Shown piece by piece: positions 9,643 through 16,803 of a DNA stretch of 64,000 nucleotides. Both the position numbers and the translations under genes were made by a program. Source of the DNA: Synechococcus sp. HK05. GTDB lineage: Bacteria; Cyanobacteriota; Cyanobacteriia; PCC-6307; Cyanobiaceae. The stretch covers positions 1-64,000 of the forward strand of contig NZ_JAHRXJ010000004.1 of NCBI RefSeq assembly GCF_019104765.1, in the 5' to 3' direction. Each line of letters opens with the position of its first letter. Positions within the stretch are counted from its first letter, which is position 1. A model generated the notes under the pieces. It was not told the DNA's origin, made no database searches, and saw only the letters and a program-made list of their open reading frames with translations.

Positions 9643-9837
9643 CTAGCTGCCTAGCTGGTCGAGTAGGGGCTCCAAGAGCGGCTTTACTAAGGGCTTCGCA
9701 AGGGTCATTTTGTCAGCAACTTCGAGTGCAGCCTCTGTCGCCTCAAAAGCATCTGCTGCATTCGCGGCCGCTTCTACTGCTTCACCTAGGGCAGCCGCCG
9801 CAAAAAGCTGATCAAAGCTCATGGATCTAAGCCGCAT
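9643..9837 (-). CDS. Small Ala-rich hypothetical protein (64 aa)
   Basis: The frame starts at ATG 9837, or at a second ATG at 9822 giving 59 residues. The product is strongly helical and alanine-rich (AAAALGEAVEAAANAADAFE), with a hydrophobic C-terminal repeat-like segment (LAKPLVKPLLEPLL). It has no recognisable family. It may be co-expressed with the 210-aa gene; such low-complexity short frames can be spurious, so confidence is moderate. Confidence 0.4.
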   Translation of the reverse strand: MRLRSMSFDQLFAAAALGEAVEAAANAADAFEATEAALEVADKMTLAKPLVKPLLEPLLDQLGS

Positions 9838-9958
9838 CGACTCAGATTTTGGGCTGCTCTCCCGTCTGGTGTCAACTGGTTCTGTGCTTAATGCAGCTTC
9901 CGCATAAGCTCACCAAAGCTAGATCCTGGGTCAGAATTGATATTCGAGCTCCTTATCC

Positions 9959-10822
9959 ATGCCCCTCCGGCTTGAAGACCTCAAGCCAGAGGCCCAGGTC
10001 ACGGGCCTGATCGGTCGAGAAGCCGTCCGGATCGTCAGCGCCCAGATGATGGGCGAAGCCTGCGACCTGGTCTTCCGTGATGGTCAGGGCAACCTGCAGT
10101 CCCAGATCCTGTTCCGCGACAGGGAAGCCGACCTCGAGCTGGTAGCCGGTGGCCGTAAGTGGAGCTTCCAGGGGGATGGCGACAAGTTCCGCCTTGTCTC
10201 CGAGGGCGAGCGGATCCGCCTGGCCTACCTCTTTGACCCGTACGTCGCGGTCAGCAGCAGTGCCATCGACCCACTGCCCCACCAGATCAGCGCGGTCTAC
10301 GAGCACATGCTGCCGCGCCAGCCCATGTGTTACCTACTGGCGGACGACCCTGGTGCCGGCAAAACGATCATGGCTGGCCTCCTGATCAAGGAGCTGTTGA
10401 TCCGTGGGGAGCTGGAGCGCTGCCTGATCGTGGCCCCAGGCTCCCTCTCGGAGCAGTGGCAGGACGAGCTCAAGGAAAAGTTCGAGCTGCAGTTCGAGCT
10501 GCTCACCCGCGATCTGATCAACGCCACAGGCCTGGGCAACCCCTTTGCCGAGAAGTCCCTGCTGATCGCACGGATGGACATGCTCTCCCGTGATCAGGAG
10601 CTGCAGACCCGTCTGGAGCAGGCACCGCAGTGGGATCTGGTGGTCTGCGACGAGTCCCACCGGATGAGCGTCCACTACTTCGGTGGTGAGTTCAAGCCCA
10701 CCAAGCGCTACCAGATGGGGCAGCGGGTCGGGAACCATGCTCGCAACCTGCTGTTGATGACGGCCACACCCCACAACGGCAAAGACGACGACTTCCAGGC
10801 CTTTATGGCTGCTGCTGGATGA
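9959..10822 (+). pseudogene. 5' fragment of a SNF2-type defence helicase (DrmD/HepA-like)
   Basis: The 287-residue frame has a normal N terminus (MPLRLEDLKPEAQVTGLIGR) and the first half of a superfamily 2 SNF2-type ATPase: LPHQISAVYEHMLPRQP (Q-motif region), DDPGAGKTIMAGLL (Walker A), LIVAPGSLSEQW, a DESH Walker B and MTATPHNGKDDDFQAFMA. It then ends after three unrelated residues, while relatives in restriction or DISARM-type defence loci run to roughly 1000 residues and include the second RecA domain. The fragment is GC-rich, unlike the surrounding island. A single isolated RecA domain is unlikely to be an active helicase. Confidence 0.8.
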
Positions 10823-11120
10823 TCTCTGGGATCCAATTCCTTGATGCTTTGTCCGTGGTTTTTCTGACCCACTTGAGTTCGCATGCAACCTCGATCTTTC
10901 TGTCTCTAGGTGACATGACAATCAAGTCCAGACTCGTATTTCCGGGAATGTCAGGATGATTGAATTCCGGTATCAGCTTCCCTGGCACTTGGCTTTGTAT
11001 GGCCTCTGCTAAGGCAAGTCTCACGACATGCTCTGTTAGTAGCCTCCCCCTGCCGCACGCCAATTCGTACTGTACTTTGCTGGCTACTGCAACGGCAATC
11101 ATCTGCCAGTCGATGCTCAT
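10803..11120 (-). pseudogene. PD-(D/E)XK nuclease-like protein, probably truncated at the C terminus (105 aa)
   Basis: The ATG at 11120 overlaps the integrase stop by 4 bases (ATGA), which suggests translational coupling. The motif SLDLIVMSP followed by VACELKW (D...E-x-K pattern) is characteristic of the restriction-endonuclease-like fold. The frame ends IPEIIQQQP exactly at the junction where the opposite helicase fragment also stops, so it has probably lost its C-terminal part. The codons are AT-rich like the integrase, so this gene belongs to the element side of the junction. Whether the remaining protein is active is unknown. Confidence 0.55.
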
Positions 11121-12799
11121 TGCTCTTCAGTTTCGCTGATATGAATTCCTAGACTCTCTGCATTTAGCTCAACTGCCTTGAGCATTAAGCCTAGATCGTC
11201 TCTTGTGTATTCATTAAGTGACGAGTTTCCAGTCTTGCCGGTAACCATCTGAACAACGCGAACTGGCAGCCCGCTGTTGACTGAATTGTTAATAAAGGTT
11301 CTTCTCCATCCGTGAGTCCCTGGATAGTCCTTGCATTTATCTCTCATCCTCCTTTTGAGGTTGTCCCCCCAGTTCTGGTTGACGGTTTTGGGCTCCTCTT
11401 GAGGAAATGCTGGCTCCTCTGACTTGCTGTCTGAGTATTTATCCCATATGCTCTGTGCCCTTTCGGGTAACGGGATGATCCTCTGGGAATAAATTGTCTT
11501 GAGGCCACCGCGAGACCCGATCGTGCCTAGCCCTCGGCCATCCCAGTGGATAATCCTGATGCATTTAAATATTTCCTCGCCTCCTTTTCTCTCGATGAAA
11601 TCGCACCTGCGCAGGCCAGCCACTTCTTGAATCCTGCATCCTGTCATGGCTTGCAGGAAAAAGACGTCGAAGCTGGGGTCCGCTTTTCCACGTTTATTCT
11701 TTCTCATGGTCGCGCAAATCTTTTGAGCAGCCGTAGGGTCGATGCATCCTTGGTTGTCTAAGCTCTTGGTCCTACCCATCTGCGTTTGCATTGCAGCTCT
11801 CCTGTCTCTTGGTAAGTTCTTGAAAGGACTAACGTCGAGTAGGTCCTGTCTGACGGCTGCATTAAATACGCTCTTCAGGTATTTCATCTCTTTGCTGGCA
11901 GTTGATAAGCGCAGTCCAGAGTTGCTGAAGAGGAAATCGCGATACTCCAGTGCCAACTCTGGGTCTAGGCCGGTTGGGAGCCTGACCTTGTAGGCAGTTG
12001 CCAGCCATCCACGAAGGCGTTCGACCGCATTGGTGACTCCCTTGTAAGTACCTTGAGCCAGCCCTTCCCTCTTCTTTGCATCGAGCAGAGCATCCCATGT
12101 CTTGCCTCGCTTTTGAATGGTCGGTGGCGGAGGTGCTGCCGTTCCTTCTGATTTGGCAAGAGAAAGCTTGTCGATGTGTTCCTTGACCAGCGTTCTGAAC
12201 ACGCCAAAAATCGTCCTAAGACCCTGCTCGTCTGGGTTGTAACCCTGATCAAGGCAGAGTCGTTTAACTTTTCTTTCTTCTTCTACGACCCTATCGACGG
12301 TGCACAATAAAAATGGACCCGGTGGAATATCTTCGCCTTCCATATGGACGAACGCAACTGCTTCTGGTCGCGTGTTCTTAATTTCTTCGGCATTGCCTAG
12401 TTCTCTATTTACCAATCTCCAGTAGTCGAGATTCAGTCTCTGTAAGTTCTGTCCACGCTGGTATGCCCTGATCCATTGGTCGGCAAGCGCATGACCGATA
12501 GCCTCGAGGTCATGGCCGCTGTATGAAGTGTGTGGTCGCCTTAAGGCAAGTTTCCGTTCCTCGAGCTCCCCGGATCGTCGTTGGCAATACGCCTTGGCTT
12601 CGGCCAGTGAGACCACCAAGCTCCCGTCTGCTCTTTTGATCCACTCGTCAAACTGTCCATTCCGCTCAAAGGCGCCTGGAAATTCCTTTGCGAGGTGTGA
12701 CCAGTTCTTAATGAAGAAAAACCCCTCGCGACCCTTTCGCCGGTAAAGGCCAAGGCCATGAGGGGTTCCTTCGACTTTGGTTGGTTTGTCCCTGCCCAT
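11117..12799 (-). CDS. Tyrosine recombinase/integrase (560 aa)
   Basis: Site-specific recombinase that would insert and excise the island. The C-terminal catalytic domain has Arg389 (TGCRIQEVAGLR), Lys434 as the likely beta-hairpin lysine, His496-x-x-Arg499 (THGWRRTF) and the nucleophile Tyr531 (LNEYTRDD). A core-binding SAM-like domain occupies about 230-330. The N terminus (GLYRRKGREGFFFIKNW) resembles the arm-type/DUF6538-like segment of phage integrases, and the protein is longer than most (usually 350-450), with an added helical region at 60-220. It lies 81 bp behind glnA in the same direction without an intervening hairpin terminator, and overlaps the nuclease-like gene by 4 bp. Confidence 0.92.
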   Translation of the reverse strand: MGRDKPTKVEGTPHGLGLYRRKGREGFFFIKNWSHLAKEFPGAFERNGQFDEWIKRADGSLVVSLAEAKAYCQRRSGELEERKLALRRPHTSYSGHDLEAIGHALADQWIRAYQRGQNLQRLNLDYWRLVNRELGNAEEIKNTRPEAVAFVHMEGEDIPPGPFLLCTVDRVVEEERKVKRLCLDQGYNPDEQGLRTIFGVFRTLVKEHIDKLSLAKSEGTAAPPPPTIQKRGKTWDALLDAKKREGLAQGTYKGVTNAVERLRGWLATAYKVRLPTGLDPELALEYRDFLFSNSGLRLSTASKEMKYLKSVFNAAVRQDLLDVSPFKNLPRDRRAAMQTQMGRTKSLDNQGCIDPTAAQKICATMRKNKRGKADPSFDVFFLQAMTGCRIQEVAGLRRCDFIERKGGEEIFKCIRIIHWDGRGLGTIGSRGGLKTIYSQRIIPLPERAQSIWDKYSDSKSEEPAFPQEEPKTVNQNWGDNLKRRMRDKCKDYPGTHGWRRTFINNSVNSGLPVRVVQMVTGKTGNSSLNEYTRDDLGLMLKAVELNAESLGIHISETEEQ

Positions 12800-12811
12800 G
12801 GTCCCGCTTGA

Positions 12812-12845
12812 TCTTGGGGAAGATCTTGGGGACCATTCTTGGGGA
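12812..12845. repeat. Three direct copies of TCTTGGGGA beside the integrase start
   Basis: The 9-mer occurs at 12812-12820, 12824-12832 and 12837-12845, with spacings of 12 and 13 bp, between the integrase start (12799) and the glnA stop (12881). Such short direct repeats next to an integrase gene are candidate arm-type binding sites or part of the attachment site. A 9-bp inverted pair, CGCTTGATC (12805-12813) and GATCAAGCG (12879-12887), brackets them and includes the glnA stop codon. Confidence 0.6.
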
Positions 12846-12880
12846 TGCCGCAGTACCTGTCTAGTGGTGCGGGATCTGGA

Positions 12881-14299
12881 TCAAGCGTCGTAGTACATGG
12901 TGAATTCGTGGGGGTGCGGCCGCTGGCGCAGCTGCTGCACTTCCTCGTACTTCAGAGAGATCCAGTTGTCGATGAAGTCTTCGGTGAAGACGCCACCGGC
13001 TAGCAGATACTCGTGGTCGGCCTTGAGGGCCTCCAGGGAGCCGTTCAGCGAAGCGGGCACCGTGGAGATCTTCGCGAGCTCCTCGGCGGAGAGTTCGAAC
13101 AGGTCAACGTCAGTGCCGTCGCCGGGGTCGATCTGGTTCTTGATGCCGTCGATGCCGGCCATCAGCATGGCGGCGAAGCCCAGGTAGGGGTTGGAGAGGG
13201 CGTCGCCGGAGCGGAACTCGAGGCGCTTGGCCTTGGGGTTGGTGCCGGTGAGCGGAATGCGCACGGCGGCGGAGCGGTTGCCCTGGGAGTACACCAGGTT
13301 CACCGGCGCTTCGAAGCCGGGCACCAGGCGCTTGTAGCTGTTGGTGGTGGGGTTGGTGAAGGCCAGGAAGCTGGGGGCGTGCTTCAGCAGGCCGCCGATG
13401 TACCAACGGGCGGTTTGCGAGAGGTTGGCATAGGTGCCTTCACCCCAGAACAAGGGTTGGCCGCCCTTCCAGAGGCTCTGGTGCACGTGCATGCCGCTGC
13501 CGTTGTCGGCAAAGACCGGCTTGGGCATGAACGTGGCGGTTTTGCCGTATTTCTTGGCAACGTTCCGCACCACGTACTTGTAAATCATCACGTTGTCGGC
13601 GGCGCTGATCAGCTCCGCAAACTTCATGCCGAGTTCGTGCTGCGCAGTGGCCACCTCGTGGTGCTGCTTCTCGATCGGCACGCCCAGGGCACCCATGGTG
13701 AGCAGCATTTCGCTGCGCATGTCCTGCAGGGTGTCGTTGGGGGCAACGGGGAAGTAACCCTCTTTCAGTTGAATCTTGTTGGCGAGGTTGCCGCCTTCTT
13801 CCACCCGATCGGTGTTCCAGGGGGCTTCGATCGAATCGACGCTGTAGAAGCTGGAGCCGTTGGCGCTCTTGTAGCGCACGTCGTCGAAGACGAAGAATTC
13901 GGGCTCGGGGCCGAAGTAGGCGGTGTCAGCCAGGCCGGTGGAACCGAGGTAATCGAGGGCTTTCTGAGCCAGGGCGCGGGGGCAACGGGCGTAGGGCTTG
14001 CCGCTGCGGGGCTCCTGGATCGAGCAGATCAGGCTGAGGGTTTTGTGGCTGTAGAAGGGATCAATCCAGGCGGTGTTCGGATCGGGCACCATCGCCATAT
14101 CCGATTCGTTGATCGCTTTCCAGCCGCGGATTGAGGAGCCGTCGAAGGCCACACCCTCGGTGAACGCGGCTTCGTCGATCAGGTCCTGGCACACGGTGAG
14201 GTGCTGCCATTTGCCGTGAAGGTCGACGAACTTGAGGTCGATCAGTTCGATGCCCTCGTCCTTGATCTGACGGAGGACGTCCTGGGCGGTTTTGGCCAT
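12881..14299 (-). CDS. glnA: Glutamine synthetase type I
   Basis: Ligates ammonium to glutamate with ATP; the entry point of nitrogen assimilation in cyanobacteria. The 473-residue length and motifs are full [33 protein letters not shown], the [11 protein letters not shown] metal/glutamate loop, [15 protein letters not shown] and [13 protein letters not shown]. The ATG at 14299 ([10 protein letters not shown]) is chosen; the frame stays open to 14446 but that extension contains the promoter. The residue matching the enterobacterial adenylylation tyrosine is Phe ([10 protein letters not shown]), consistent with control by means other than adenylylation. An NtcA-type promoter lies upstream; the island integrase follows downstream. 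Confidence 0.97.
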   Translation of the reverse strand: MAKTAQDVLRQIKDEGIELIDLKFVDLHGKWQHLTVCQDLIDEAAFTEGVAFDGSSIRGWKAINESDMAMVPDPNTAWIDPFYSHKTLSLICSIQEPRSGKPYARCPRALAQKALDYLGSTGLADTAYFGPEPEFFVFDDVRYKSANGSSFYSVDSIEAPWNTDRVEEGGNLANKIQLKEGYFPVAPNDTLQDMRSEMLLTMGALGVPIEKQHHEVATAQHELGMKFAELISAADNVMIYKYVVRNVAKKYGKTATFMPKPVFADNGSGMHVHQSLWKGGQPLFWGEGTYANLSQTARWYIGGLLKHAPSFLAFTNPTTNSYKRLVPGFEAPVNLVYSQGNRSAAVRIPLTGTNPKAKRLEFRSGDALSNPYLGFAAMLMAGIDGIKNQIDPGDGTDVDLFELSAEELAKISTVPASLNGSLEALKADHEYLLAGGVFTEDFIDNWISLKYEEVQQLRQRPHPHEFTMYYDA

Positions 14300-14352
14300 G
14301 ACGTAGACGCTTGGAGGCTGAGAGGAAGCCCGCCTGGAACCGGGCTCGCGGG

Positions 14353-14395
14353 ACCGTACGGAGCAGCCTGGTCCTGCCTGTGTATCACCTGTAAC
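14353..14395 (-). promoter_or_regulatory. NtcA-activated glnA promoter
   Basis: On the minus strand GTT-ACAGGTGA-TAC (14382-14395) matches the NtcA site GTA-N8-TAC at five of six fixed positions and fits GT-N10-AC. Exactly 23 bases later lies TACGGT (14353-14358), a TAN3T -10 box at the class II spacing known for NtcA promoters. The predicted transcript start leaves a leader of roughly 45 nt. Confidence 0.75.
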
Positions 14396-14529
14396 CAAAT
14401 TCGCGACTGGTGTGGAGTGGATTGCTTGCGTAACCGTTTCTGTCAACTTGATCAGATCCGTGCAATGGCAAGGGATCTGAGGGTTTGCAGGTGCTACGTT
14501 CCGGCTCAGGTGCGTCGATCCTTCACGCC

Positions 14530-15060
14530 ATGCGCGATGCCATCACCGGTCTGATCGGTCGGTACGACCAGCTGGGCCGCTACTTCGATCGTGATGCGGT
14601 GGATCGCATCGCCACCTATTTCTCGCAAGCGCAACTCCGCCTGGCGGCTGTTGAGCTGATCAATCGCGAAGCCGCGGAAATCGTGCGGGAGGCCAGCCAG
14701 CGCCTGTGGCAGTCGGATCCTGAGCTGCTTCTTCCTGGCGGCAATGCCTACACCACCCGTCGCTGGGCTGCCTGCCTGCGCGACATGGACTATTTCCTCC
14801 GCTACGCCAGCTACGCCCTGGTGGCTGACGACAGCACCATCCTCAACGAGCGGGTGCTGAACGGCCTGGATGACACCTACAAGAGCCTCGGCGTGCCCAC
14901 GGGTCCCACCGTTCGCAGCATCGCGTTGATGGCCGACGTGGTGTGTGAGTTGCTCCTCGATGCTGGCGTGGCCAGCGCCGATCAACTCGCAGCTGTTGTG
15001 CGTGCACCGTTTGAGCATCTCTGCCGCGGTCTTGCCGATAACAATGTCCGCGCCCGCTGA
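14530..15060 (+). CDS. apcF: Allophycocyanin beta-18 subunit, phycobilisome core
   Basis: Minor core biliprotein that, with ApcE, forms the terminal emitters passing light energy to the photosystems. The 176-residue globin-like product has the beta-type start MRDAITGLI, the chromophore cysteine Cys82 in [16 protein letters not shown], and the conserved [10 protein letters not shown] and DERVLNGL-like ([18 protein letters not shown]) segments. The [15 protein letters not shown] context and the longer C terminus fit ApcF better than ApcB. The ATG at 14530 is chosen over an upstream in-frame start at 14485. It is divergent from glnA. Confidence 0.88.
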   Translation: MRDAITGLIGRYDQLGRYFDRDAVDRIATYFSQAQLRLAAVELINREAAEIVREASQRLWQSDPELLLPGGNAYTTRRWAACLRDMDYFLRYASYALVADDSTILNERVLNGLDDTYKSLGVPTGPTVRSIALMADVVCELLLDAGVASADQLAAVVRAPFEHLCRGLADNNVRAR

Positions 15061-15109
15061 GCTGTCCTCAGCGACTGCGTAGGCTCCACTCCACAGACCC
15101 ATCCAGGCC

Positions 15110-16300
15110 TTGGCAACCACAACTCCTTCTGTGTCCGATCGGCATCGTCTGAACCTCGGTCCGATCGCCACACCGGATCGGTTGCTACTGGGTCCTGGCC
15201 CCTCCAACGCCCATCCCACGGTGCTGCAGGCCCTGAGCCGCACACCGATCGGGCACCTCGATCCGCTCTATGTGGCGCTGATGAGCGAGGTGCAGGAGTT
15301 GCTGCGCTACGTGTGGCAAACCGATAACCGCCTCACCCTCCCCATGAGTGGCACGGGTTCGGCGGCGATGGAAGCCACCCTCGCCAACATGGTGGAGCCG
15401 GGCGACACCGTGTTGGTGGCGGTGAAGGGCTATTTCGGCCTGCGCCTGCAGGACATGGCCGGTCGCTATCGCGCCGATGTGCGCACGATCGAAAAGCCCT
15501 GGGGCGAAGCCTTCAGCCTTGAGGAGATCGAAGCTGGCCTAAAGGAGCACCGCCCCAAGATTCTGGCGATGGTGCACGCCGAAACCTCCACCGGTGTGCG
15601 CCAGCCGATGGAAGGCATTGGCGATCTCTGCCGCCAGTACAACTGCCTGCTGCTGCTCGACACCGTCACCTCCCTCGGTGCCGTGCCGCTCTACCTCGAT
15701 GAGTGGAAGGTGGACCTGGCCTACAGCTGCAGCCAGAAGGGCCTCAGCTGCCCGCCTGGCCTCGGCCCCTTCACCATGGGCCCCCGCGCTGAAGAGAAGC
15801 TCGCCGCCCGCAGCGGCAAGGTGCCCAACTGGTACCTCGATGTGAGCCTGCTCAACCAGTACTGGGGCAGCGACCGGGTGTATCACCACACCGCTCCGGT
15901 GAACATGAACTTCGGCATGCGTGAGGCGTTGCGCCTGATCGCTGAAGAAGGTCTGGAGAACGTTTGGGAGCGTCACCGCCGCAATGCAGAAAAGCTCTGG
16001 GCCGGCTTGGAAGCCCTCGGCCTGCAGTGCCATGTGCCCGCGGAGCTGCGCTTGCCCACCCTCACCACCGTGCGCATTCCTGAGGGTGTGGATGGCAAGG
16101 CCTTCACCCTTCACCTGCTCAACAAGCACGGCATTGAGGTGGGCGGTGGCCTCGGCGCCCTCGCCGGCAAGGTGTGGCGCATCGGCCTGATGGGCTACAA
16201 CAGCCGCGAGGAAAACGTGGATCTGCTGCTCAACCTGCTGGAGCAGGAGCTGCCGGCGTTCCGGAGCGCTGCTCCCGCCGTTGCTGCCGCCGCCGCTTAA
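15110..16300 (+). CDS. Class V aminotransferase, serine/alanine:glyoxylate type
   Basis: PLP enzyme of the alanine-glyoxylate/serine-glyoxylate aminotransferase family, which in cyanobacteria serves photorespiratory glyoxylate use. Signature parts: LLGPGPSNAHP near the N terminus, PMSGTGSAAMEA (79-90), AMVHAETSTGVRQP, LLLDTVTSLG (aspartate 184) and the PLP lysine Lys210 in SCSQKGLSCPPGLG. The C-terminal small domain ends in an Ala-rich tail. The start appears to be TTG at 15110, 49 bp after apcF; no better ATG is near. Its 3' 71 bp overlap the convergent tadA. Substrate choice is not decided by the sequence alone. Confidence 0.85.
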   Translation: MATTTPSVSDRHRLNLGPIATPDRLLLGPGPSNAHPTVLQALSRTPIGHLDPLYVALMSEVQELLRYVWQTDNRLTLPMSGTGSAAMEATLANMVEPGDTVLVAVKGYFGLRLQDMAGRYRADVRTIEKPWGEAFSLEEIEAGLKEHRPKILAMVHAETSTGVRQPMEGIGDLCRQYNCLLLLDTVTSLGAVPLYLDEWKVDLAYSCSQKGLSCPPGLGPFTMGPRAEEKLAARSGKVPNWYLDVSLLNQYWGSDRVYHHTAPVNMNFGMREALRLIAEEGLENVWERHRRNAEKLWAGLEALGLQCHVPAELRLPTLTTVRIPEGVDGKAFTLHLLNKHGIEVGGGLGALAGKVWRIGLMGYNSREENVDLLLNLLEQELPAFRSAAPAVAAAAA

Positions 16301-16748
16301 ACCAGCGTTCCAGCTGATTTCCGCAGCGCTCGGCTTCCACGCCGCCCACCACGTGCATGGTGTGGTGGGCGCTGGGGCTATCGCTCAGGTTGAGCACGCC
16401 TCCCAACCCACCGCGTTTGGGGTCATGGGCGCCAAACACCACCCGCCCCATCCGGGCCTGCACCAGTGCGCCCGCGCACATCGGGCATGGCTCCAGGGTC
16501 ACGAGCAAGGTGCAGTCGTTGAACCGCCAGTCGCCCCTGAGCCGAGCTGCTTGCTGCAGCGCCACCAGTTCGGCGTGTCCCAACGGCTGTTGATCACGCT
16601 CCCGCCGGTTACTGCCCCAGCCCAGGGCACGGCCCTGACCGTCCAGAACCACGGCTGCCACGGGGATCTCTCCCTCGTCGCCCACGGCCTCCGCGCGCCG
16701 CAGCAGCCGCCGCATCCAGAGGATGTGCTCCGCAGGCTCCAGATCCAT
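16230..16748 (-). CDS. tadA: tRNA-specific adenosine deaminase (A34 to inosine)
   Basis: Deaminates wobble adenosine in tRNA-Arg(ACG). The cytidine-deaminase fold is marked by GHAEL (zinc His and catalytic Glu) and EPCPMCAGAL (two zinc cysteines), with GEIPVAAVVLD before them and the RVVFGAHDPKRG segment after. Start at ATG 16748 (MDLEPAEHILWMRR) gives 172 residues; an ATG at 16787 would add 13. The basic C-terminal tail overlaps the end of the aminotransferase gene. It is divergent from the PLP decarboxylase gene. Confidence 0.92.
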   Translation of the reverse strand: MDLEPAEHILWMRRLLRRAEAVGDEGEIPVAAVVLDGQGRALGWGSNRRERDQQPLGHAELVALQQAARLRGDWRFNDCTLLVTLEPCPMCAGALVQARMGRVVFGAHDPKRGGLGGVLNLSDSPSAHHTMHVVGGVEAERCGNQLERWFKRRRQQRREQRSGTPAAPAPAG

Positions 16749-16803
16749 CGCCTCCGCTCTGTGCAGAATGCCAGCGCCTGATCCCATCCCGCCATTGGCG
16801 AGA

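Larger units (their letters stand above)
2373..12860. mobile_element. Integrative element or genomic island (boundaries approximate)
   Basis: Between the RTX gene and glnA the DNA is visibly more AT-rich than the flanks and contains almost only mobile-element or unknown genes: a tyrosine integrase next to glnA, a primase-helicase of phage/satellite type, two ribbon-helix-helix regulators, a possible excisionase-like DNA-binding protein, a DUF932 gene and truncated defence-type genes. No capsid, portal, terminase or conjugation gene is visible, so it resembles a phage satellite, a plasmid-like integrated element or a decayed island rather than a full prophage. I could not find a direct repeat marking both ends, so the limits are inferred from gene content and base composition. 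The stretch 9959-10806 is again GC-rich, which suggests a composite history. Confidence 0.7.

Noticed and set aside
9959-10822. Complete, active DISARM or restriction system
   Set aside because: Only the first half of one helicase remains and no methylase or other system gene is present.
13013-14134. 373-codon frame antisense to glnA
   Set aside because: glnA is certain; high GC and codon bias routinely open the opposite frame, and the product is Gly/Val/His-rich without domains.
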